64,000 bases of DNA from Bacillus fungorum (GTDB taxonomy: Bacteria; Bacillota; Bacilli; Bacillales; Bacillaceae_G): NCBI RefSeq assembly GCF_002746455.1, contig NZ_NWUW01000002.1, positions 289,807-353,806 on the forward strand. Direction: 5' to 3'. Position 1 is the first letter of the stretch. Every line of letters begins with the position of its first letter. Of the stretch, positions 25,116 to 35,247 are shown piece after piece. Under the pieces are notes generated by a model that was not told where the DNA came from, did no database searches, and saw nothing but the letters and a program-made list of their open reading frames with translations. Both the position numbers and the translations under genes were made by a program.

Positions 25116-25316
25116 TCAGCTTTCTTTTTGTTCAAAAACTAGTTCTTCTTTAATTTCGGTTTGTAATAATAAAGCTTTTCCGAAACGACGTTTACATTCT
25201 GCACGCACTTTTTCAATGGCTAGTAGCTGAGTAGTGGCAGGAACCGTGACGATAGCTTGGCGAGGTTTTCGATTTTCTTCACAAAAGACACATTCCACAA
25301 CATATTTAGAAATCAT
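25116..25316 (-). CDS. Conserved small protein of unknown function
   Basis: GGAAGGAT precedes the ATG on the minus strand. The 66-residue product (MISKYVVECVFCEENRKPRQ, then AIVTVPATTQLLAIEKVRAE) has a single CxxC near the N-terminus and an alpha/beta look. It may be a small single-domain protein binding a ligand or metal, but I do not recognise the family. It is transcribed towards the TauE/SafE gene. Confidence 0.6.
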   Translation of the reverse strand: MISKYVVECVFCEENRKPRQAIVTVPATTQLLAIEKVRAECKRRFGKALLLQTEIKEELVFEQKES

Positions 25317-25457
25317 ATTTTCATCCTTCCGTTTTTAATTTCTAAGAAGGGATTGTCTATGAAGTTGATGTAAGCTTTCGTCATCGTTTTCCTTTTTTCC
25401 TCTTTTTTCAAGGAGAAAATAAAAAAGGAGACGAATAGTAGTAGGGGAGGGATGTAT

Positions 25458-25871
25458 ATGGAAAGATGGATAGGTTGTGCAGCAGTATGTGTAAATGAAA
25501 GAAATGAAGTTTTAATGGTATTGCAAGGACAAAAGGGTGAAGAAAAAAGGTGGTCCGTCCCAAGTGGAGGACTTGAAAAAGGAGAAACACTAGAGGAATG
25601 TTGTATCCGAGAAGTTTGGGAAGAAACAGGTTACAATGTGGAAGTTGTAAGTAAAATATACGAAAAAGAAGGTATTACATATGGGGTTCCTGTATACGTT
25701 CATTATTATGTCGTAAAAAAAATAGGCGGTAGTATGAAAATCCAAGATCCTGATGAGTTAATACATGAAATTGCTTGGAAGAGGATAGATGAAATGAAGG
25801 AATTAACGTTATCTTTCCCGGAGGATTATGAGATTTTAAACAAATACATAAATAAAAAAGCGAGTGTTTAA
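25458..25871 (+). CDS. Nudix hydrolase
   Basis: GGGGAGGG before ATG 25458 sets the start (137 residues; ATG 25452 is an alternative). The Nudix box is complete: GGLEKGETLEECCIREVWEE followed by TGY, with the metal-binding glutamates of REVWEE. The family hydrolyses nucleoside diphosphates linked to another moiety; the substrate cannot be told from sequence. A second Nudix gene occurs at 61568. Confidence 0.9.
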   Translation: MERWIGCAAVCVNERNEVLMVLQGQKGEEKRWSVPSGGLEKGETLEECCIREVWEETGYNVEVVSKIYEKEGITYGVPVYVHYYVVKKIGGSMKIQDPDELIHEIAWKRIDEMKELTLSFPEDYEILNKYINKKASV

Positions 25872-25883
25872 ACACTTGCTTTT

Positions 25884-26561
25884 TCAATGTATCCACGATA
25901 AGAAAAGCGGAACGATAACTAAACTAGCTCCTGCAGTTAAAAGCATAGATAAACTTGCAATCGTTCCTTCTACAGGACCAATTTCGAAAGCTTTTGATGT
26001 ACCGGTTCCATTTGCGCTCGTTCCTAACATAATACCTTTTGCAATTGCTGTTTTAATACGGCATATACGAATAAGAGAAGGTCCGAGCAATGCTCCTGTT
26101 AAAGCAGTTAAAACAACAAACACCGCTGTTAATTGTGACATACCACCAATCATTTCTGAAATAGCCATTGCAATTGGAGTCGTTACAATATGAGGTGCTA
26201 AACTATGTTCTAGTGTTGAATCAATTTGAAAATAATTTGCTAGTAGTGCTGAAGTAATAACGGATAAAAACGAACCGACAATGACATTAAGTAAGATAGC
26301 CATCCCATGTTTTTTTAATAAATCAAAGTATTTATAGATTGGCCATGCAAAAGCAACTGTTGCAGGTTTTAATAATTCTGTTAACCATTGACCACCTGTT
26401 TCATATGTTTCATAAGGTGTGTCTAGTCCGAGTAATAAAGCAATTAAAATAATTGGACAGATGAGAAGAGGAGAAAGTAGGCTCCAATTCCAGCGTTGAT
26501 ACATTTTCTTTGATATCCAATATGTGAATAGTGTTAATAGTAAACAAAGAAAGCCGATCAT
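25884..26561 (-). CDS. cidB: CidB/LrgB-family membrane protein
   Basis: The 225-residue protein has five or more hydrophobic segments and the LrgB family landmarks [30 protein letters not shown] and a glycine-rich [14 protein letters not shown]. It is translationally coupled to cidA (ATGA overlap at 26558-26561). With CidA it forms a membrane system linked to autolysis and, in Bacillus relatives, to pyruvate or overflow-metabolite transport. GGAAAGGAT before this ATG supports the start rather than the longer frame. Confidence 0.88.
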   Translation of the reverse strand: MIGFLCLLLTLFTYWISKKMYQRWNWSLLSPLLICPIILIALLLGLDTPYETYETGGQWLTELLKPATVAFAWPIYKYFDLLKKHGMAILLNVIVGSFLSVITSALLANYFQIDSTLEHSLAPHIVTTPIAMAISEMIGGMSQLTAVFVVLTALTGALLGPSLIRICRIKTAIAKGIMLGTSANGTGTSKAFEIGPVEGTIASLSMLLTAGASLVIVPLFLSWIH

Positions 26562-26923
26562 TGTGCTGATCCTTTCCGCTTTAGTAGCAATTCTGTTAAG
26601 AGTCCTGTAACGAGAGTGACACAAAGTGTACTAATCATAATAATTAAGATGAGATCGATTCCATATTGTGATAGTGTATCTTTGTAGCGTATGACAGCGA
26701 CTGCAGAAGGAATGAAAAATAAAATAAGTTCTTTTAATAAAAAGTCTGCACCGTCCTGTATCCACTCTTTTTTCACTAGGTTAAATTTTAACGAGATTAA
26801 TAATAAAAAAATACCGATAATACTTCCTGGAACTGGGAGGTGTGCCTGTTTTGCAATCCATTCACCTGTCCAAGCGAAACAAAATAATAGTAAAATTTGT
26901 CCGCTTAATTTCCACCATTTCAT
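26558..26923 (-). CDS. cidA: CidA/LrgA holin-like protein
   Basis: AGAGGTGG precedes the ATG at 26923 (121 residues). Four hydrophobic helices and the family signature [13 protein letters not shown] are present; [19 protein letters not shown] is the third segment. CidA-type proteins are holin-like and act with CidB. A LysR gene is divergent from this operon across a 150-base gap, the same layout as ywbH-ywbG/ywbI of B. subtilis. That supports cid rather than the lytSR-linked lrg system. Confidence 0.88.
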   Translation of the reverse strand: MKWWKLSGQILLLFCFAWTGEWIAKQAHLPVPGSIIGIFLLLISLKFNLVKKEWIQDGADFLLKELILFFIPSAVAVIRYKDTLSQYGIDLILIIMISTLCVTLVTGLLTELLLKRKGSAQ

Positions 26924-27075
26924 ACAGTAACCACCTCTTTCTTTTTTTACATAAAAATTGTAAAAAAGAATTAACAATTTCTACTATACGTTCATTCAAA
27001 AAATTTGTCTAATATATAAATTATATGCTATTAATATATTAGACGTATTAATTGAAATGGAAAAGGGTGTCCAAA

Positions 27076-27981
27076 ATGGAATTACGGCATTTGCAATATT
27101 TTGTTGTAGTGGCAGAGGAGTTACACTTTGGACGAGCGGCTGCTCGTTTACAAATGACACAACCACCGCTTAGTCAACAAATTCAGCAATTAGAAAAAGA
27201 AATGGGAGTTATGTTATTTTCAAGAACGAAGAGAAAGGTTGAATTAACAGAAGCTGGAGAAATGTTTTTGAAAGAAGTAAAAAAAGCGTTCGAACAAATT
27301 GAAAAAGCGGTAGAGATTGCACAAAGTGCCCAAAGGGGAGAAGTGGGCTCACTTTCAATTGGTTTTGTAGGTGCGGCGATATATGATATTTTACCATCTA
27401 TCGTAAGGGAGTATAGAAAGAAATTTCCGAGGGTGTCTGTTGCATTACATGAATTATCTACTCCAGATCAAGTGCATGCACTTCATGATAATCGTATTGA
27501 TATTGGATTTTTGCGTCCACCAATCCCAACACAATTATTAGAATTAGAGCCAATTCAAAAACTATCTTGTACGTTATGTTTACCGAAGGCTCATCCACTT
27601 GCAGAAAAAGATGAAATACATATAGAAGATTTACGGGATGAACCGTTTGTATTTATTACGAGACCAGTATGGCCAGCTTTGTATGATACAATATTATCTC
27701 TTTGTAGAGAAGTTGGATTTAGCCCGCGTATTGTGCAAGAAGCAACGGAGTATCAAACAGTTATGGGACTTGTAGCAGCTGGGATTGGAATTACAGTAAT
27801 ACCTGTATCGGCAAATAAATTGTATAAAACAGAAGTTGTATATAAAGAGCTATATGATTCTAATTTTGTTGCAGAAATGTCAGTAGCTTACAAAAAAATG
27901 AATAGCAATCCAGAGCTTTTAGAGTTTTTAAAAATTGCAAGAGAGAAGAAAAGAATAGAAGTTGAGGATGAGATTAATTAA
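27076..27981 (+). CDS. cidR: LysR-family regulator of the cid operon (CidR-like)
   Basis: The start ATG 27076 follows AAAAGGGTG; the longer frame has no ribosome site. The 301-residue protein has the LysR helix-turn-helix (MELRHLQYFVVVAEELHFGR, AARLQMTQPPLSQQIQQLE) and a periplasmic-binding-like effector domain (residues 90-295). It is divergent from cidAB, so it most likely activates that operon in response to a metabolite such as acetate or pyruvate. That role comes from known CidR proteins, not from the sequence itself. Confidence 0.85.
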   Translation: MELRHLQYFVVVAEELHFGRAAARLQMTQPPLSQQIQQLEKEMGVMLFSRTKRKVELTEAGEMFLKEVKKAFEQIEKAVEIAQSAQRGEVGSLSIGFVGAAIYDILPSIVREYRKKFPRVSVALHELSTPDQVHALHDNRIDIGFLRPPIPTQLLELEPIQKLSCTLCLPKAHPLAEKDEIHIEDLRDEPFVFITRPVWPALYDTILSLCREVGFSPRIVQEATEYQTVMGLVAAGIGITVIPVSANKLYKTEVVYKELYDSNFVAEMSVAYKKMNSNPELLEFLKIAREKKRIEVEDEIN

Positions 27982-28006
27982 GTTATTAAAAAGTACACCT
28001 CATTAA

Positions 28007-28060
28007 ACACTAAAGCGGAAAGGCAATATAATTGCCTTTCCGCTTTAGTGTTCTTTTTTT
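28007..28060 (+). terminator. Very strong terminator after cidR
   Basis: A perfect 21-bp stem (28007-28027/28031-28051) with a three-base ATA loop is followed by TCTTTTTTT. It is the longest perfect hairpin in the window. Confidence 0.9.
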
Positions 28061-28212
28061 AGTTCTATACTAAAGAGATAAGCATGTTCATTTTTGTTTT
28101 CTAGGACTAAAGACTTAGAGGAAATTCCGATTGTAGTGCGATGTTTAAAATGTCATATTTTTATACACTAGTAGTATAGAATGCGTATGTAATAAGGTAG
28201 GGGAAGAATTTT

Positions 28213-28788
28213 ATGTCTTTATGTCGGTTAGCGAGAAAAAATATAAGAACATTTGCTACCAAAAGGATGAAGCAATTTATGTGGATTGCTATGAGTACTA
28301 TGATTTTGTTTTTTATGATATCGCTACAATTTAATGAAGTAGTTGCTGGGGAATTAGGGACTACGCTTTTATTTCAAATGTGTTTTTACACGTTGTTTAT
28401 CGTAGTCATTTTCATATGTACGTTTATTACATATAAAATGACTTATTCTCTTCTGCAAGTGAGGAAAGAAGAAATGAAATCTTATGTAGCAGAGAATAGG
28501 AAGAGAAATGATGTACTATGTTTATTATGTCAGGAGCAATTATTTATTTATGGAGCAGCGTTTGTTTTTGGATTAGTTAATGGGATGTTATTTTTGAAAT
28601 TATTTACGATTATCTTTATGAAAATAGCAGGAATACAAGGGGGAAATAGTGCACCGATTACAATATATGCAATAGTAGTTGTTAGTGTAATTATAATCGT
28701 TATCTTCCTATTATCGATGGTGCAATGTTTTCGATTTGTTCAAAGTTTACAAGATAAAAATTCATTTCATTTCAAGGAAAAGGCATGA
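28213..28788 (+). CDS. Four-helix membrane protein, partial FtsX-permease-like
   Basis: The 191-residue protein begins SLCRLARKNIRTFATKRMKQ, similar to the start of BceB/FtsX-type permeases, and has four hydrophobic segments (about 24-42, 53-75, 110-135, 150-175). Normal BceB proteins exceed 600 residues, so this is a short relative or the remnant of one; no frameshift is evident. AGGGGAAG precedes ATG 28213. The adjoining ABC ATPase has its own permease, so partnership is doubtful. Confidence 0.65.
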   Translation: MSLCRLARKNIRTFATKRMKQFMWIAMSTMILFFMISLQFNEVVAGELGTTLLFQMCFYTLFIVVIFICTFITYKMTYSLLQVRKEEMKSYVAENRKRNDVLCLLCQEQLFIYGAAFVFGLVNGMLFLKLFTIIFMKIAGIQGGNSAPITIYAIVVVSVIIIVIFLLSMVQCFRFVQSLQDKNSFHFKEKA

Positions 28789-28878
28789 GGAATCATGCCT
28801 TTTTCTATTTTACACATAAAAATAATCATGTTACAGTGTAAAGACTTGACAAAGAATGGGAAGGAAAGGTTGTATAGA

Positions 28879-29790
28879 ATGACAAATGAACAATCGATTG
28901 TAAAGGTTGAGCGGTTAACGAAGCGAATCGGTTCAAAGACACTTGTAGAAAATATTAGTTTCGAAGTTAAAAAAGGTGAAGTAGTTGGTTTGCTCGGACC
29001 CAATGGTGCTGGAAAAACGACTTTAATGAGAATGATGGTCGGCATGATTCGTATGACAGAGGGAGAAGTTTGGATTGATGGTCAATCTGTAAAACAGCAA
29101 TTTGAAAGTACTGCTTCTAAAATCGGAGCAGTAATTGAGACACCGGAATTTTATCCATTTTTGAGCGGCTATGAGAATTTAACATATTTCGGACGCATGA
29201 ATGGTAATGTGACAGAAGAACGTATCGATGAAGTCGTGAAATTGTTAGGGATGGGACAAGTAATCGATCGCAAAGTAAAAGCATATTCACTCGGCATGAG
29301 ACAACGATTAGGAATTGCTCAAGCCCTGATTCACGATCCAGATGTATTGATATTAGATGAACCAACGAATGGATTAGATCCTAGTGGAATACATGAAATG
29401 AGAATGTACATAAAGAAAATTGCACATGAACAAGGAAAAGCGGTACTTGTATCTAGTCACTTACTTTCAGAAGTTGAATTAATGTGTGACAGAGTTATCA
29501 TTATTCAGCACGGAGAATATGTGGCGACGCAAAATATTCAGCATAGTCAAAGCGAAGAAATGGAGACAATCCGTATACGTGTAGATGATGCGAATAAAGC
29601 AGCAGAAATGTTAGACCAAGATGTTTTAATAAAAGGTAATGATCTACTTATTAATGTAAAAGATGAAGAAATCCCAAATGTTATTCGTACATTGCTTGAG
29701 AAAAATATTCAAGTGTATCGTGTATATGAAGAAAGAAAAACGTTAGAAGAGCAATTTTTAGAATTAACAGGGGGAAAAGATATTGTTTAA
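28879..29790 (+). CDS. ABC transporter ATP-binding protein (BcrA-type)
   Basis: AAGGAAAGG before ATG 28879 gives 303 residues. Walker A GPNGAGKTT, Q-loop in IGAVIETPEFYPFLSG, signature YSLGMRQRLG, Walker B VLILDEPTNGLDP and H-loop SSHLLSE are complete. The C-terminal 80 residues are the accessory domain common in bacitracin and lantibiotic immunity exporters (BcrA family). It overlaps the permease gene by eight bases. Substrate is unknown. Confidence 0.9.
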   Translation: MTNEQSIVKVERLTKRIGSKTLVENISFEVKKGEVVGLLGPNGAGKTTLMRMMVGMIRMTEGEVWIDGQSVKQQFESTASKIGAVIETPEFYPFLSGYENLTYFGRMNGNVTEERIDEVVKLLGMGQVIDRKVKAYSLGMRQRLGIAQALIHDPDVLILDEPTNGLDPSGIHEMRMYIKKIAHEQGKAVLVSSHLLSEVELMCDRVIIIQHGEYVATQNIQHSQSEEMETIRIRVDDANKAAEMLDQDVLIKGNDLLINVKDEEIPNVIRTLLEKNIQVYRVYEERKTLEEQFLELTGGKDIV

Positions 29791-30727
29791 TTTAGTGTAT
29801 AACGAACTGTATAAAATATTTAAGCGAAAGCGAACGATTATTCCATTTACAGTTATTGCAGTATTAATAATCGGATTAGGATGGGTTACGGTCAAGTATT
29901 TAGAACCGGAAACAAAAGGATGGAAAGCCGATTATACAGAACGAACTGTAGAAATAGAGAAAAAGCTAGGCATGAAAAAAGAAGCTATTTTAGCAGAACG
30001 ATCTGGGGACGAGCTTGTAAAGGAATATCAGCTTAAGATGAAGCATTTAGATACAGATACAGCACCGGCAAGCAGTTCTCCGCTTTCTTTCATGAGAGAT
30101 ACAGGTTTTATCGTATTTCCAATATTGCTCCCGTTTATCCTCGTGTATGCAAGTACAATTTTTGCGAATGAATATAGCTGGGGAACATATAAATTTTTAA
30201 CGATACGACCAGCGAGTCGCTTTAAAATTTTGACAGCAAAATTTTTAGCAATTGTGATATTTGCAGCGTTATTGTTTATATTTAATATGATTTTCTCCAC
30301 TTTATGTGGACTTGTTATTTATAAATTCCAGCAGCCTGCATGGAGCGAGTTTATTTTCCAAGATGGAAATATTATAAAACAAAATATTTTTGTAGAGGCT
30401 AGTAAGTATTATATTTTATCGTGGTTGCCGACGATTGTGTACGCAGCATTCGCATTTATGATTTCTGTGCTAACAAGATCTAGCGGAGGCGCGATTGGTA
30501 TTTCACTATTTCTTGCATTATCAGGAAATATTGCATTACTAGCAGCAACTAGATACAATTGGGCGAAATATTTATTGCCGGCAAACACAGATTTATACAG
30601 TATTTCAAAGAATGGAAGTTTTATTGATGGAGTAACGTTCCCGTTTGCATCATGTATGTTATTACTGTATTTCTTTGTATTTTTAAGCATTTCCTATACA
30701 GTATTTTTAAAACGTGATTTAACTTAA
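29783..30727 (+). CDS. ABC-2 type permease
   Basis: The 314-residue protein has a cytoplasmic start (FNLVYNELYKIFKRKRTII), a first membrane helix, a large loop (45-105) and five more helices, with the ABC-2 coupling region FANEYSWGTYKFLTIRPASR. It forms the membrane part of the exporter with the preceding ATPase. The overlap indicates translational coupling. Antimicrobial-peptide resistance is a plausible role by family only. Confidence 0.85.
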   Translation: MFNLVYNELYKIFKRKRTIIPFTVIAVLIIGLGWVTVKYLEPETKGWKADYTERTVEIEKKLGMKKEAILAERSGDELVKEYQLKMKHLDTDTAPASSSPLSFMRDTGFIVFPILLPFILVYASTIFANEYSWGTYKFLTIRPASRFKILTAKFLAIVIFAALLFIFNMIFSTLCGLVIYKFQQPAWSEFIFQDGNIIKQNIFVEASKYYILSWLPTIVYAAFAFMISVLTRSSGGAIGISLFLALSGNIALLAATRYNWAKYLLPANTDLYSISKNGSFIDGVTFPFASCMLLLYFFVFLSISYTVFLKRDLT

Positions 30728-30730
30728 AAA

Positions 30731-30766
30731 AGGAGCCGTTAAGTATTCTTAACGGCTCCTTTTTTA
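30731..30766. terminator. Bidirectional terminator between convergent genes
   Basis: AGGAGCCGTTAAG (30731-30743) and CTTAACGGCTCCT (30748-30760) form a 13-bp stem with T runs on both strands. It separates the ABC permease from the converging amidohydrolase gene. Confidence 0.9.
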
Positions 30767-31909
30767 TGCGAATTGTTTAAGGGCTTTTTCAGCTAACAAA
30801 GCGAAGTATTCTGCACTTATAGGTAATGCTCGCTCATCTACTGTAAAAGCAGGATGATGCCATTCATGTGTACCACTCGTTCCCATAAAGACGAATGAAC
30901 CAGGTATTTCTTGTTGATAAAAAGAAAAATCTTCTCCGGCCATTGACGGGGTAGGGGAGATGATATTTAAATTCATTTTTTCGGCAACTTGAGTCGATAA
31001 GTTTGTTAGAGATGTATCGTTATGAACGGCAGGAGGACCTGGATAAAAACGAAATTCTGTTTTTACACCTAACGCATCAGAAACCCCATGAATAATACGT
31101 TTCATTAGAGCAGGAATCTTTTCGCGTGTTCCTGCTTGGAAAGTGCGAACTGTTCCTTCCAACGTAGCTTTTTCAGGAATAACGTTCCACGTATTTCCTG
31201 AATGGATGTTTGTAACGCTAACAACGGCATTATGAGAAGAACTTATATTTCGGCTTACAATTGTTTGGAGTGCCATAACAATTTGAGAGGACGCGACAAT
31301 GGGATCTACCCCAGCATCTGGTACAGCTGCATGTGTACCAACTCCGTGAATTTCAATTTCAAATCGATCAACTCCGGCCATCAGTGGACCATCTTTAATA
31401 CCGATTGTACCTACTGGTAAATCAGGTTTATTATGCATTCCGAAAATAGCTTGCACGCCATGTAGATGCCCGGCTTCGATGACTTTGCAAGCACCATTAC
31501 TACTTTCTTCAGCTGGCTGGAATATAAAGCGTACAGTTCCGCTAAGAGAAGATTCTTTTTCCTTTAATAAATAGGCGGCACCTATAATAGCAGCTGTATG
31601 AAAATCATGCCCACAAGCATGCATTTTACCGTGAATTTTTGAAGCGTACGGCACATTTGTTTCTTCTTGAATAGGAAGGGCATCAATATCAGCACGGATT
31701 GCTATAAGCGGTCCGTTATTATTCCCCGAAATTTCAGCAATAACGCCTGTTTCTAAAGTAGAATTTATAATCGGAATGTTTTTCTCTTCTAACCAATTTT
31801 TTATAGCTTTCGTCGTTTCAAATTCTTCGTATGATAGTTCTGGATGCTCATGTAAATTTCGACGAATAGAAATTAGGGTTTCAGTTAATTGCTCTAGATT
31901 TGCTGCCAC
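30764..31909 (-). CDS. M20 family amidohydrolase (N-acyl-amino-acid hydrolase type)
   Basis: The 381-residue protein shows the M20D motifs HACGHDFHTAAI (metal ligands), FIFQPAEE, GMHNKPDLPVG and MAGEDFSFY, and a central dimerisation domain (residues 180-290). Such enzymes hydrolyse N-acyl amino acids, hippurate or indole-amino-acid conjugates; the substrate is unknown. The start codon is GTG, preceded by AGAAGG. There is no signal peptide, so it is cytoplasmic. Confidence 0.9.
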   Translation of the reverse strand: MAANLEQLTETLISIRRNLHEHPELSYEEFETTKAIKNWLEEKNIPIINSTLETGVIAEISGNNNGPLIAIRADIDALPIQEETNVPYASKIHGKMHACGHDFHTAAIIGAAYLLKEKESSLSGTVRFIFQPAEESSNGACKVIEAGHLHGVQAIFGMHNKPDLPVGTIGIKDGPLMAGVDRFEIEIHGVGTHAAVPDAGVDPIVASSQIVMALQTIVSRNISSSHNAVVSVTNIHSGNTWNVIPEKATLEGTVRTFQAGTREKIPALMKRIIHGVSDALGVKTEFRFYPGPPAVHNDTSLTNLSTQVAEKMNLNIISPTPSMAGEDFSFYQQEIPGSFVFMGTSGTHEWHHPAFTVDERALPISAEYFALLAEKALKQFA

Positions 31910-31997
31910 TTATAATGCCTTCTTTCTTAAATAAAGTATTTACATTAAGTATACAATAATAAAAGAGAGGATTCTCAAATGAAAATCCTCTCTCGTT

Positions 31998-32906
31998 TTA
32001 TGCTGCTAATTTTTTGTGTGTATGATGTTTACGATAACGCCCACGGATTGCATAGGCAATTTGCGGGATTGCGATACCGATTAAAATAAGTGATACACCG
32101 AACCATTGCGAAGATAATACAGCTTCTTTTAAAACGAATACAGACATAATTGTTGTAACTGGTAGTTCTGCTGCACCAAGAATGGTTGCTAAGCCAGAAC
32201 CGATCTTTGGAATACCAATTGTAAAGGCGATAGAAGGAATAACGATACTAAATGTTCCTAAACCTAAACTGTATTTCCAAAGACCTTCAGAAATGGCACC
32301 GTTAAAAATAAATGTTGGCGGGAATACGATCATTACTAAAGTTAAAGCGCCAGCCATTAAGAGAACACCACGTGGTAATGAAGGTACTTCAACAGCTACT
32401 TTTCCGCTCACGAAAATATATGTTGCAAATGTAACAGCAGATAATAAACCTAATATGATTCCAGTCGTATCGAAATCACCTGCTGATTTTTCTAGTAAAC
32501 CGCTTGATAAAAATGTGCCTGCAAGTAAGAAAATAACAGAAATAACTTTTTCTCTTGAAGGTAAAGTTTTTGTTGCGACTGCTTCAATAATAATTCCGAC
32601 CCAAACGAATTGGAATAAAAGTATAATTGCAATAGATGCTGGCACAGTTTTTAATGAAGCATAATAAAAAATTCCAGTGAAACTTGCAGATGTACCTGCA
32701 ACGAATAAAATTAATGCTTGTTTTAATGGAACACGATGTCTAGAAAATAGAAGTGTAATAGCAAGCAAAATAATCCAACCGAACAAATATTGGCTGCCAA
32801 TTACCTCTCCAAGTGAAAATCCTTCTGCATATGCAAGTTTAACGAAAATAGCTAAAATCCCATAACTACACGCTCCTAATAAAACTAAAAGAGAATAACG
32901 AAGCAT
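31998..32906 (-). CDS. EamA/DMT-family transporter
   Basis: The 302-residue protein has ten hydrophobic helices in two EamA repeats (residues 5-135 and 150-285), with a basic C-terminus (RGRYRKHHTHKK). Members export metabolites such as amino acids. GGGAGGAATTTTTC precedes the ATG. The substrate cannot be assigned. Confidence 0.88.
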   Translation of the reverse strand: MLRYSLLVLLGACSYGILAIFVKLAYAEGFSLGEVIGSQYLFGWIILLAITLLFSRHRVPLKQALILFVAGTSASFTGIFYYASLKTVPASIAIILLFQFVWVGIIIEAVATKTLPSREKVISVIFLLAGTFLSSGLLEKSAGDFDTTGIILGLLSAVTFATYIFVSGKVAVEVPSLPRGVLLMAGALTLVMIVFPPTFIFNGAISEGLWKYSLGLGTFSIVIPSIAFTIGIPKIGSGLATILGAAELPVTTIMSVFVLKEAVLSSQWFGVSLILIGIAIPQIAYAIRGRYRKHHTHKKLAA

Positions 32907-33380
32907 GAAAAATTCCTCCCATCTATATGAAATTGTTCCATAACGGACATATATAACTAGAGGGAAGTATACAAAATTAAAAATGAAGGGTCAAATAAAA
33001 GAAAAGTGTGACATTTTATAGAATAATAATAAAAATATGATATTTATGCATAATCTTGAAATTAGTAATAATAGAAGTATTGTAAAATTAGGTTTGTATT
33101 GTATAGAGACAGCATTTGAAAAAAATATTTTTTAATCAATATGTATATAGACGTACTAATCATTTGAGAAACTATATTACCTTTGTTATGTTAATAACAT
33201 TAGAGAGGTTTTGTAGTTTAATTGAGATTTTTCTATATAATAAAAGGAAATGAAAACGTTTTTTAGAAAAAGTGTGAGAGGATAGTTTTTCTTATTATCA
33301 CGTTGGAAAAGTGATTTCACGAATTGTTCATAGCATTTTTATATGTTTTTGCTACAATATGTAAGGAGAGGAGTGGAATA
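32907..33380. other. AT-rich intergenic region upstream of ccdA
   Basis: This 474-base gap between divergent genes contains no credible frame and no strong hairpin. It presumably holds the ccdA and EamA promoters; I could not single out a convincing set of boxes. Confidence 0.4.
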
Positions 33381-34088
33381 ATGCAAGATATTAGTATTTT
33401 TTTAGCGTTTGGTGCTGGGTTTTTATCATTTATTTCCCCATGTTGCTTACCGCTTTATCCGGCATTTTTATCGTACATAACAGGTATGTCGGTTTCTGAG
33501 TTGAAAGAAGAAAATGCAATGCTTCGCAAAAGAGGTATGATACATACAGCGTTTTTCTTACTTGGATTTTCAATTATATTTATTGCAATTGGATTTGGTA
33601 CAAGTTTTATTGGAGGTATCTTTACAAATTATAAAGATTTAATTAGACAGCTAGGTGGTATATTTATCATCGTATTTGGTCTTATTATTGTCGGTGTGTT
33701 TAAGCCGAAGTTTTTAATGCAAGACCGTAAATTTACGTTTAAAAATCGTCCGAGTGGCTATTTTGGATCCGTTCTAATTGGATTGGCCTTCGCTGCAGGG
33801 TGGACGCCTTGTACTGGACCTATTTTAGTGTCTGTCATTGGATTAGCGGCAACGAATCCAGAATCAGCAATGGTTTATATGATAGCATACATACTTGGAT
33901 TTGCTATCCCGTTCTTCGTACTATCATTCTTTATTACGAAAATGTCTTGGATTAAAAGAAATAGTATGAAATTCATGAAAATTGGTGGATACGTTATGAT
34001 TGTCATGGGTATCTTCCTATATTTTAACTGGATGACGAAAATTATCGTATATTTCTCAAGTTTATTTGGTGGTTTTACCGGTTTTTAG
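33381..34088 (+). CDS. ccdA: Cytochrome c biogenesis protein CcdA
   Basis: GGAGAGGAG before ATG 33381 gives 235 residues, equal to B. subtilis CcdA. Six helices and the two redox cysteine regions are present: [20 protein letters not shown] near the start and [10 protein letters not shown] in the middle. CcdA carries reducing equivalents from cytoplasmic thioredoxin across the membrane to apocytochrome c and to sporulation thiol-disulfide factors. CcdC follows 90 bases downstream; ccdB, which lies between them in B. subtilis, is absent. Confidence 0.93.
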   Translation: MQDISIFLAFGAGFLSFISPCCLPLYPAFLSYITGMSVSELKEENAMLRKRGMIHTAFFLLGFSIIFIAIGFGTSFIGGIFTNYKDLIRQLGGIFIIVFGLIIVGVFKPKFLMQDRKFTFKNRPSGYFGSVLIGLAFAAGWTPCTGPILVSVIGLAATNPESAMVYMIAYILGFAIPFFVLSFFITKMSWIKRNSMKFMKIGGYVMIVMGIFLYFNWMTKIIVYFSSLFGGFTGF

Positions 34089-34178
34089 TATTATTCTGCG
34101 AAAATGTTGGAAATACTAACGGAAAAGCATATAATGAAAGTATATTTTGCATATAGCCACAAAAAAGGATGAGAAAAT

Positions 34179-34685
34179 ATGAACATAGTTGTTTTATCCA
34201 GTATCGTTGCTGTTTGTATGGCTGTTGGTGCGATGTTTATTCGTTTAAAAGCAGCTAAGAAACCTGCAACATTGAAAAAAATTATACTCCCGCCATTTTT
34301 CATGAGCACGGGGGCATTGATGTATGTTTTTCCTGAATTTCGATTAACTCCAGCAGAAATGTTAGAAGCAATTGGTGTTGGTTTGTTTTTCTCTATTTTT
34401 CTTATTAAAACATCTAAATTTGAAATTAGAGGACAAGAGATTTATTTGAAGCGTTCAAAAGCATTTGTCTTTATATTAATTGGATTACTTGTCGTGCGGA
34501 TTGTATTTAAAACATACTTAAGCCAATCTCTTGATTTAGGACAACTTAGTGGCATGTTCTTCTTACTTGCATTCGCGATGATTGTGTCATGGAGAATTGC
34601 GATGTACCGTTCCTTTACGAAATTACAGAAGGAAATGGAAAAAGAAGATGGTTTTTATAATGAAAAAGATATGAAGCTAACGTAA
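34179..34685 (+). CDS. ccdC: Cytochrome c biogenesis protein CcdC
   Basis: The 168-residue membrane protein has about five helices and matches CcdC (YneJ) in length and in MFIRLKAAKKPATLKKIILP and STGALMYVFPEFR. In B. subtilis it is encoded next to ccdA but is dispensable for cytochrome c synthesis. The AAAGGATGAG site precedes ATG 34179. A terminator (AAAACAGCGTC...GACGCTGTTTTTTT, about 34705-34735) follows. Confidence 0.88.
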   Translation: MNIVVLSSIVAVCMAVGAMFIRLKAAKKPATLKKIILPPFFMSTGALMYVFPEFRLTPAEMLEAIGVGLFFSIFLIKTSKFEIRGQEIYLKRSKAFVFILIGLLVVRIVFKTYLSQSLDLGQLSGMFFLLAFAMIVSWRIAMYRSFTKLQKEMEKEDGFYNEKDMKLT

Positions 34686-34815
34686 AGTATATATCTGTAC
34701 AGAAAAAACAGCGTCAAAGACGCTGTTTTTTTATTGATATTAGTAATAATTTTTTGTTCCAATCGCAACGTATAAATTGTTTAGTCTTGCGGTTAACTTG
34801 TTTGAAAAATGAAGA

Positions 34816-35247
34816 TTATTTTGCTAGTAAAGTTTTATAATTTGAATAATCAATCTCTTTTTCTTGTAGTTTTTTTACTAAAAATTTATGATCACGCTTC
34901 GGTGTAGCAATAATATACCCTTTAATAATTAAATCTTGTGTAATTTGAGAGGCTTTTTCTTGTAATGCCAGTTCACCGATTTTGCCAGCAATTTTTGATT
35001 TAGCAACATCGCGAAATAGTTCTGGAACAGGACTTACGAGCTCTTCTAACAATTGTTTCTGTTCGTCATCCCATAAATGCCTAGTTTTATTAATATAGTG
35101 CTCTTCCCAATCTAAAATGGACATACCATCTTCTTTCGGTAGTCGTTTTAAAAATTTTCTGAACATAAAGTATCCACCGATAGACATAAGTCCTAATAAA
35201 ATAACAGTCCATAGCACAATGAACCAACTGAACCATCCTTCGAGCAA
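34816..35247 (-). CDS. YneK-like DUF2621 membrane-anchored protein
   Basis: The 143-residue protein has one N-terminal membrane helix (residues 5-29) and a soluble helical domain with LDWEEHYINKTRHLWDDEQK and LIIKGYIIATPKRDHKFLVK. I recognise the DUF2621 family, represented by B. subtilis YneK, whose gene is also next to ccdA-ccdC. The conserved neighbourhood supports the call. No function is known. Confidence 0.8.
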   Translation of the reverse strand: MLEGWFSWFIVLWTVILLGLMSIGGYFMFRKFLKRLPKEDGMSILDWEEHYINKTRHLWDDEQKQLLEELVSPVPELFRDVAKSKIAGKIGELALQEKASQITQDLIIKGYIIATPKRDHKFLVKKLQEKEIDYSNYKTLLAK

